Positions 55,989 to 64,000 of a stretch of 64,000 bases of DNA are shown piece by piece. The DNA is taken from the NCBI GenBank assembly GCA_963693315.1, contig CAVNZG010000994.1, positions 1 to 64,000 on the forward strand. Reading direction: 5' to 3'. Source of the DNA: Diogma glabrata (Eukaryota; Arthropoda; Insecta; Diptera; Cylindrotomidae). The notes beneath the pieces were generated by a model. That model was given only the letters and a program-made list of their open reading frames with translations, was not told where the DNA came from and ran no database searches. How positions within the stretch are numbered: position 1 is the first letter of the stretch; the number at the start of each line of letters is the position of its first letter. A program made the translations under genes and the position numbers.

Positions 55989-56544
55989 TGATGTGATCAT
56001 TAACCTTTGAATTAATATTTCATATTTAGTTAATCTTTTCAAAATATTTGGAATTAGAATCAAAAAATGTACGAAAACAAATAAATTGCAGTCGTTTTTA
56101 TTTTAAGTAAGCTAAAAGAAAATATCATGAAATTGTTATTGTTTAAAATATTTACTTCGTTTTGAAATTAGAATCCAAAAATGCATTAAAACAAATAAAA
56201 TGCAGTCATGTTTATTTAAAAATCTGAAAGTAGCAAATATTGTTATTGTTTAAAAGAATTGAAATAAGAATCCAAAATTGTATTAAAACAAATAAAATGC
56301 AATCGTGTTTATTTAAAGTAATTCAGAAGTTATAAAATATTATGGAATTGTTATTGTTTAAATGGAAATTGAAATTATAAACCAAAAATGTATAAAAGAA
56401 ATAAAAATGAAAAGATGAATAAAGTTTTAAAAAAAAGTCAGATTTTAACAGACCACGATCAGTAGAAGAAGTGTTTTATTTTTACGGTACTTCATCGTGG
56501 GTTTCCTCAGACCGCTAGCGGTCAGTATTCTAGAGATCCTTACA
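55989..56544 (+). repeat. 3' LTR of the intact element
   Basis: 556 bp, the same as 49,209-49,764 except CTAGAG for CTAAAG near the end. It is preceded by the polypurine tract CTTGGGAAAGGGAAGGTA. Confidence 0.95.
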
Positions 56545-56548
56545 TTGG

Positions 56549-58695
56549 GCAGCGATGTATATCAAACATACCTCTTTGTTAAAGTACAAGTATTTTTTAT
56601 CTCTGTTTAGAAATTTATTACAAAACTAAAACAAAACATGAATACTGAATGTATTACAAAAATAACACGAAACATCACGTTGCCGGAAAATTATAACAGA
56701 TCATAAATTAACATAATTTAGTGAAAAGATGATACACTCAGCAAACTACTCAAAAACCTCTCCATTTAGCGTTTCGAGAAAATATTACAAAATCACAAAT
56801 TCATATTTCTTTCAAAATTTCAAAAAATTGTAAAAATTAAATAAAATCAAACTTTTTTCAAAATTCTAAAAATATTCCAAAAATTATATAAAATATAATA
56901 AAATCATAAAATATAATAAAATCAAAAATTTAAACTTTGAAACATTCTTCAAATATTCCAAAAATTCTTACAAAATCAAAAATTGAAACTTTTTTCAAAA
57001 TTCTAAAAATATATATAAAATTCAAAAATTGTATTTATTTTCAAAATGCTAAAAATATTGCAAAAATTATAACAAAATCAAAAATTAAAACTTTTTTCAA
57101 AATTCCAAAAATATTCCAAAAATTAGAATAAAATCAAATATTTAAACTTTGTCTAAATTCCCATAATATTCCAAAAATTCTTAAAAATTCAATCTTTTCC
57201 AAAATTCTAAAAATATTGCAAAAATTATTGCAAAATCAAAAATTCCAACTTTTTTCAAAATTCCAAAAATTATAATAAAATCAAAAATTTTAAATTGTTT
57301 TAGAATTCTTAAAATATTCCACAAATTCTTACAAAATCAAAAATTGAAACTTTTTTCAAAATTCTAAAAAATATATAAAATTCAAAAATTCTGTTTTTTC
57401 AAAATGCTAAAAATAATCCAAAAATTATAACAAAATAAAAAATTAAAACTTTTTCCAAAATTCTGAATATTGCAAAAATTATTACAAAATCAAAAATACA
57501 AACTTTTTCAAAATTCCAAAAATATTTCAAAAACTATAACAAATTCAAAAATTTCCATGTCCAATTTCATGTTCAATTACATTTACGTCATAAAAACAAC
57601 TAAATTTTTTTTTCAAAAAAATTGGCTAAAAAAATAAATGAAATGATTTGACGTGAAATGACACACTTGACATTATTTTTTTGACAAACTTATAATGCCA
57701 TTGGCAACATTTTTTGACCAACTTATAATACCATAATTCTCTATAATAATAATAAAATTTCATGTCAAACAAATAATTAATTTAATTTGTTTCCAAAAAA
57801 TTGGGTAAAAAATTAAATCAAAATCTTTTTTTTGACACACTTGACAACATTTTTTTGACAAACTTATAATGCCATAATTCTCTATAATAATAATAAAATT
57901 TCATGTCATACAAATAATTAATTTTATTTTTTCCAAAAAATTGGGTAAAAAAATAAATAATCTTTCTTTTGACACGCACAACATTTTTTTGACAAACTTA
58001 TAATGCCATAAGTTTCAATAATAGTAATAAAATTTCATGTCATACAAATAAGTAATTTTATTTTTTCCAAAAATTGGTAAAAAAATAAATCAAAATCTTT
58101 CTTTGGACACACTTGACAACATTTTTTGACAAACTTATAACACCATAATTCTCAATAATAAAATAAAATTTCATTCAAACAAATAATTATTTCATTTTTT
58201 CCAAAAAAATTGGGTAAAAAAAAAATAAAAATCTTTCTCTTGACACTCTTGACAACATTATTGTGACAAACTTCTAATGCAGTAATCTAGTTTTTGATCT
58301 CACATACCAATATCTACCATCAAGATTTCTCCAAATTCAATGTTCCTAGTCGTAATCACTTAAAATGAATGTTTTTAAGCCAAAAATATGAAAATTGGCT
58401 ATTTTTGACACAGTTAATGAATTTTTTGACACACTTCCGGTGCAGTTATTGAACACAGCGTCCTTTCGGACCTGTCCCTTGAGTATACCTATTTTTAGAA
58501 AAAAAAATTTTGAAATCCCTCCAGTGGTTTTCTAGATTTCGTAGGTAATGACGGCCGGCAGACAGACATACATTTTTCTTTTTGCTTTTTTAGAATCATT
58601 AGGTCCTAAAACGTCGATAAAATGCCAAAAAAGTGGGGGTAAGAATTTCACTTTTGGCTCATGAATATAATACTTAGGTCTTTCAGACCGAAGTA
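56549..58695 (+). mobile_element. Non-autonomous element copy A3, second part
   Basis: Continues copy A3 after the LTR insertion and ends TTTCAGACCGAAGTA. It has a long array of AAAATTCTAAAAATATT-type units (56,815-57,560) and about five 140-bp units with GACACACTTGACAACA (57,600-58,270). There is no ORF. Confidence 0.85.
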
Positions 58696-60259
58696 GTTTT
58701 ATTTTTAAAGATCCGAATTGGAGGTCAGTGTGACAAAAAACATTCGGTTGCATTGGCACAAAAAAGGCCGCAGTGACCCAATCATTTCTTTCAGTGAATT
58801 TATTGAACAGCAGTACGATATTCGGTCGACCCACAATCACTTTGTTCAATAACGCTAAAAAGCTAATTAGGTTTTTCTCGTAAAAATCGAATGATCTACA
58901 ATCAAAGTTTCGTTAAAACCCTGCCATAAACGAAGGCAGTGGTGAACCAAAAGACAAACAAAATGTAGAACGGGAGTGACAAATCAAAAGATGGGATGCA
59001 AGACTGTTTTAATTTTTGTCATACACTTGACCAAATTTCAGTAAAATGGCGTAACGCTTATGGTTATTGAAATTTCAAATAAACAGATGCTGGGAAAAAC
59101 CCCACCACTTTGTTCATTAGCGCTAAAAACCAATCAGTTTATCTTGTCAGTTTATCTTATCTTGTTTATCAGTCATATCTTGTCTACCTACACCTGAACT
59201 GAAAGTGTCATCGAAATTGATTCGTAATCGAAAACTATAGTATCCTACCTGTAGCCTGATTCTCTAAGCGATAAGATAAAGTGTAAACGTGTAAACGTTA
59301 AATTATCTTGCTGTTTTTGAGTATTCGAATTCCGTAATTTTTTTCAAGATAAAATGTAAACCCTCAAGATAAATATACGTCAAAACTTTACCCAATTATT
59401 TTATCTTGAGATAAATTAACACAAACTATTATTAGTACCTTTTTGTGAATTATTGTAAATTGTTTTGTTTAATAAAATTAATATCGATATAAATAAACAG
59501 AATTTTTGCTTACTTATAAAGAATAAATAAAAATTAAGTGAAAATGTAGTATAAAACATAGAAACTTTTGGTTATTTTGGTTATATATCATTGCACGTGA
59601 ACGGGAACAACCAAAAAAATTTTTTCTTCAAATTCTGGGGATTTATAGTACTCCTTCAGAAAACAGTTTTGAAATGTTTTTAGATTTTCTGGCCAACTTC
59701 TTTGCCGTCAGTGACAATCCCAAATTTGAAATTTTTTGTGTCTTTATTTGTAGGCAATTTAACTAGAATAAAATTTTAAAAAAATATTACATCGTTAGCA
59801 TTTTTCCCCGGAAAATAAAATAAAAATATTTTTAAAAATCTTAAGGGTAGTTTCCTCGCTTATTTAAAGGTTTTAAGGGCAAGATTACTTGAACTTAGGC
59901 GCAAGTGGATTTTTTGTTTATTATTTTAATCGTAAATTAAGAAAATTTAGTGAAAGGGACAGCTTTGATCTGTTTATCTTATAATAAGCACATAGGAAAT
60001 AAAGCAAAAATTAAAAAACAGAAAAAATTCTTGTCAAAACAGTGTAATTTTGTACGGATTTTGCTTTTTTCAAAGGCCTGTATCTTGGACCCCGGGGCTG
60101 ATATACAACTCGTTTTGCTTTAATTCGCTTCAATGAAATCAAATAAAAAAAAATCTTGGCGCCTAAGTAGAAGCAATATCCTCGTTTTAAAGTTTAAAAT
60201 CAATTTTTCGAAACGTATGACACGGTTTTTTTAATTTTTTTTTTAATTTAGTTTAAAAA
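58696..60259. other. Unassigned AT-rich stretch
   Basis: No coding region. Several copies of TTATCTTG/CAAGATAA-type motifs occur at 59,130-59,420. No element ends were recognised. Confidence 0.5.
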
Positions 60260-61441
60260 TATGGAGGGGCTGAAATCTCACAGCTCTGAGATATCAAGAC
60301 TTCGGTCTGGGTTAAGGATTTGTATATAGTTTTCGGCAAAATACTTTTATGAGGACATGGTTTTTAGTTTTGCGCAGCGATGTATATCAAACATAACTCT
60401 TTGTTAAAGGACAAGTTTTGTTTATCTCTGTTTAAAAATTTATTACAAAACTAACACGAAACATCAATACGTTGCCGGAAAAATATAATCAAAATTCCAA
60501 AAATATTGTTAAATTAAATAAAATCAAACTTTTTCAAAATACCAAAAATATTCCAAAAATTAGAATAAAATCAAATATTTAAATATTTTCTAAATTCCAA
60601 TAATATTTCAAAAATTCTTAAAAATTCAAACTTTTTCCAAAATTCTAAAAATATTGCAAAAATTATTACAAAATCAAAAATTTAAAATTTTTTTCAAAAT
60701 TCCAAAAATTATAATAAAATCAAAAATTTAAAATTTTTTAAAGTTCTAAAAATATTCCAAAAATTCTTACAAAATGAAAAATTAAAACTTTTGCCGAAAT
60801 TCTAAAAATATTGCAAAAATTATTACAAAATCAAAAATACAAACTTTTTCAAAATTCCAAAAATATTTAAAAAACTATAACAAATTCCAAAATTTCCATT
60901 TCCAGTTTCATTTTAAATTACATTTACGTCATAAAAACAGCTACATTTTTTTTCCCAAAAAATTGGCTAAAAAATTAAATGAAATCATTTTTTGACACTT
61001 ATAATGCCATAATTCTCTATAATAATAATAAAATATCATGTAATACGAACTATTAATTTTATTTTTTTCTAAGAAAATAGGGTAAAAAATAAATAAAAAC
61101 CTTTCTTTTGACACACTTGACAACATTTTTTTGACAAACTTATAATGCCATAATTATCAATAATCATAATAAAATTTCATTTCAAACAAACAATGTTATT
61201 TTTTGTCCAAAAAATAGGTAAAAAACTAAATAAAAATCTTTTGACACACTTGACAACATTTTTTTGACAAACTTATAATGCCATAGTTCTTAATAATAAT
61301 AATAAAACTTCATTTCAAACAAACAATTAATTTAATTTTTTTTCCAAAAAATTGGGTAAAAAAATAAATAAAAATCTTTCTTTTGACACACTTGACAACA
61401 TTTTTTTGACAAACTTATAATGCAATAATCTAGATTTTGGT
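60260..61441 (+). mobile_element. Non-autonomous element copy A4, truncated by hAT
   Basis: Begins TATGGAGGGGCTGAAATC and keeps the family order (GACTTCGGTCTG motif, AAAATTCCAAAAATATT array, four 140-bp units), up to ATCTAGATTTTGGT at 61,441, where a hAT element starts. The rest lies beyond the window, if present. Confidence 0.85.
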
Positions 61442-61479
61442 TAGGGTTTCTAAATATCCGACTTTTTTGACTATCCGGA

Positions 61480-61540
61480 TATCGAATACATAAAACATAA
61501 ATTATCCGGATAATCCGGATATCCGGATAATAAAAACAAA
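61480..61540. promoter_or_regulatory. Cluster of TATCCGGATA motifs near the hAT end
   Basis: Palindromic TATCCGGAT occurs at about 61,493, and overlapping copies lie at 61,503-61,530 (ATTATCCGGATAATCCGGAT, then ATCCGGATAAT). Repeated subterminal motifs in hAT elements usually bind transposase. Confidence 0.6.
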
Positions 61541-61701
61541 AAAAGACATGTTTTTTATTTTGTGGTACTTAATTCATTTATGTATATATTTTTCCCGTAT
61601 CTATATTAATTCATTTTTATACAAAATAACAAAAATAGTAACAAATCATAAAATAATTATAATAAATAGCATTATTAATAAATTTAATTAAATTAATGCA
61701 G

Positions 61702-63642
61702 TTATTGATTCATTTTTAAAAATGCATATTTTAGAAAAATTATTGCATTAAATGTCTCGAAATTGAGTCGAGTTCTAATTTTTGTCCTGGTGAGACCAGC
61801 AATGGAAAATACGCGCTCCGTTGCAGTTGATGTAGGTTTTATTGTTAATAATGCGCGATATAAAAAATTTAAATTATCTGTCCTTTTTTTATAATTTTTT
61901 AAATAAATGAAATCTTTTTTCAGAAATGTAGAACATTCTTCGTTCTGCTTCTCAACATGCGTAATTGAAGCAATTGCATTATTTAGTTCTTTCTGCAGTG
62001 ACGATGTTTTACAATCTTCATTACTTAGACTTTCTTCATCTTCCTTTTCAATGGTAATATCTTCACTGATTTCCTCAGAGTTATCATTTCGAATCACAGT
62101 TGGATGTATTCTTTTAAAAATTTCTACCGCCAATGCAATAGAGGCACCTTTTGTACCATAATCAAAATATTTATTAGAATGTGGAATATTGCCTGTTTCT
62201 AAAAAGATTATCAGAGTCATTAGGATTTTATCACGACGTTCATCCATTCGATGTTTTATCTGTTTCAATAATTTTTTTGAAAGATTCGTTCCACATTCTT
62301 CTAACTTTTCGAAAACGAATTTGTAAACGCCTTCAGCAGTCAAAAGCGTCGCTGAATTTTTGCTTAATTCCTTTACAGCTGTTTCCAATGGTAATAAGAC
62401 ATCCAACAACTCTTTTAAAATAGCTATATGCCTGTCCGAAATTTTTTGTTGGCTTAAATCACTTAAAGTTTTATTTACAGGATCTTTAATTTGAAGAAAG
62501 CGTTTTATCATCGTTATCAAGGAATTCCAACGGATTTTTATATCCAACATCAATTGCAACAACTTGCCCTCTTTATCTTTAACATATCCTTGTAAAATAT
62601 TGTTTTTGACTGAAGAGGATTTGATCGTTCTTATAATTTTTCTGATGTTTTTGACAACGTCATCAACTTCTTCGGTCAAATCTAGTAAATCATCTCCTTC
62701 GTCTTGTTCGAAGACTATGTTAGCATCTTCAAAACTGTTTATAGTGAAATCTTTACTGTTTTCGACAACGTCATCTTCGATTTCGTGTTCAAAATAGGCT
62801 GATATTTCTTCATCTGCTTCACAAAAAGAAGTTGTTGGTTTCTTTTTGTACAATATATCGGTTATTGCTAAATGAAGGCCGTGATTATAACAAAGTTGAG
62901 ATGTAATGCCAAGGATTTTTCCATATTTTACCATAACTGCGGCGGCATCATGTGTTGATGATATTATGTCTCTTTTTATATAATTTCAAATTCTTTTAAT
63001 TTATTTTCTACATAAAGTTTGGTTTGATCAGCATTGCATGTACCTTTTATATGAACTAATCCTAAAACAAACATTTCAAATTTGTTCATCAAATTGCCGA
63101 CAATGGCATGAAGTGAAATATTAAGATATCTATTCATTGAATTATCGGTCCATTCGTCTACTGTTCATGTTCATTTTTTTTAATTCATTGAGAACACCAA
63201 TAGTTTCTTCTTTTTTTATAGCATAAAAGTTTAAAATACTTTTTGTTACACAAGAGGGATTTTTAGGCATGACAAAGCCTTTACTTCGGACATATCCGAT
63301 GATGGCTTGTGATTTCACTATAGAATTCATTGAAAAACCATCTTCTGCCACACATCGAGACAAAATTTCGTCCAGGTTTTCATTTTTAAAAAATTTTGTA
63401 ATTTCTCCATCACCGGAATCCCTTTTAATTTTTTTTGATGTAGATGGTTCATGAATTTTATCGATCGACGTTGAAGTTGAAGCTGAATTTATATTTATTT
63501 TATGAACTTTTAAATGATTTAAAAGTGGCGTCGTTGATGATCCTTTACATCCTAATTGCTTACTGCAATGCTTACAGAAGGCAACATCTCTACTTTTTTC
63601 ATGTTTTTTAAAATGATTCCACACTTCAGAGCGTTTTGACAT
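61702..63642 (-). pseudogene. hAT transposase, BED zinc finger to hATC domain, frameshifted
   Basis: The N-terminal ORF 63,142-63,642 has a BED finger (C23, C26, H43, H47). The middle segment (about 62,975-63,165) is in another frame and holds the first catalytic Asp motif VDEWTD and NISLHAIVGNLMNKFE. The last ORF 61,702-62,934 has CYNHGLHLAI and ends in the hATC dimerisation region (ALLTIKPTSTATERVFSIAGL). Frame changes near 63,165 and 62,985 break the gene, each by about one base. With them the enzyme is not made as read. Confidence 0.9.
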
Positions 63643-64000
63643 GGCTGCAGTGCTTTGAAAAAAATATGTTTTTTAAATAAATTTACTAATATAGTTATAA
63701 ATTATAATTTACCGTAATTCTTGCAGCAGGTGCAAAATTTAATTATTGAAAATAATCCCCTGCTCTCATAAACTTTTAAAAAAATAACACTTCAGATTTT
63801 ATTTCAGATTTTACGAATCAATTATCCTTCTTAAGGTTATATTATAACGTACACGTTTACTCCCGGGAACTATTTTTCTTTTAAATTTGCACTGTTTATA
63901 AAGTACGAATAGAAACTAATAATAAAAAAATAAACAAAATCACTCGCAAGTTTTCGGTGTATTACCGTTTTTACAATATTTTTTTCTGAGAAAGGCATCT
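63643..64000. other. 5' region of the hAT element
   Basis: No ORF. On the minus strand a possible 5'-UTR intron runs from GTAAAT at about 63,711 to CACTGCAG at about 63,646, just before the ATG. The palindrome CCCGGG lies near 63,863. Confidence 0.4.

Larger units (their letters stand above)
49209..56544 (+). mobile_element. Intact Ty3/gypsy LTR retrotransposon, 7.3 kb
   Basis: 556-bp LTRs (TGATGTGATC...CCTTACA) with one visible difference; target duplication TTGG at 49,205-49,208 and 56,545-56,548; primer-binding site TGGTGACAGCGGTGGGAT (leucine tRNA type, as in the mdg3/micropia/blastopia group by my recollection); polypurine tract GGGAAAGGGAAGGTA; uninterrupted gag and pol; and a third small ORF. 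Gag and pol are linked by a -1 slippery heptamer. It is probably young and possibly active. It is nested in copy A3. Confidence 0.95.
61442..64000 (-). mobile_element. hAT DNA transposon, one end only
   Basis: The terminus TAGGGTTTCTAAATATCCG starts at 61,442, right after ATTTTGGT (61,434-61,441), the presumed 8-bp target duplication. The site is intact in copy A1, so the junction is secure. The far end is not in the window. Subterminal sequence carries repeated TATCCGGAT motifs. Confidence 0.88.

Overview
The window is AT-rich eukaryotic DNA made almost entirely of transposable elements, several nested in one another. I see no ordinary host gene, rRNA, tRNA or CRISPR array. Short spliceosomal introns (59 and 66 bp), a CsRn1-type Ty3/gypsy element, a 17.6/297-like gypsy relic, a protein-primed Maverick/Polinton, Helitron helicase remains and a hAT element together point to an insect, most likely a dipteran. 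That assignment is inference from style, not from a marker gene.

Layout. (1) 1-6,723 is one huge inverted repeat whose two arms meet in a microsatellite core; the left arm is cut by the window edge. (2) 6,795-12,995 holds a small membrane-protein ORF and a decayed gypsy element (gag 7,490-8,589, pol 8,502-12,241) that ends in a polypurine tract and about 31 bp of 3' LTR. (3) 12,996-28,253 is a 15.3-kb Maverick with long terminal inverted repeats. It has polymerase B, a retroviral-type integrase with chromodomain, an adenain-like protease, packaging ATPase, major and minor capsid proteins, a pVI-like peptide, core-like and disordered proteins, two related small proteins, and a 74-aa protein resembling the GADD34/CReP eIF2-alpha phosphatase regulators. 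All but the polymerase N-terminus is uninterrupted. (4) 28,283-29,760 is a broken Helitron helicase on the minus strand, itself interrupted by a 630-bp inverted-repeat element. (5) 29,765-36,641 is gene-poor and carries a cluster of unrelated imperfect hairpins. (6) 36,646-42,364 is a minus-strand CsRn1-like LTR element with a TGTT target duplication, killed by one nonsense codon and one frameshift. (7) 42,572-61,433 contains four copies of a non-autonomous, possibly Helentron/HINE-like family, a LINE remnant, a relic LTR element and a 1.34-kb foldback. The third copy is split by an intact LTR retrotransposon (49,209-56,544; TTGG duplication, 556-bp LTRs with one visible difference). (8) 61,442-64,000 is a minus-strand hAT element inserted in the fourth copy and running off the window.

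Working together. The Maverick encodes replication (PolB), integration (integrase), capsid formation and maturation (MCP, penton-like protein, protease, pVI-like protein), genome packaging (ATPase) and possibly control of host translation (GADD34-like protein). Several of its genes or gene groups have a TATA-like box about 30-90 bp upstream of the start. The intact LTR element joins gag to pol through a canonical slippery heptamer and carries a third small ORF with a myristoylation-like start and one membrane segment.

The most interesting points are the GADD34-like gene next to capsid genes in a mobile element, the in-frame intron hidden inside the polymerase ORF, the recurring small membrane ORF in the gypsy elements, and the giant palindrome, which must first be cleared of being an assembly artefact.
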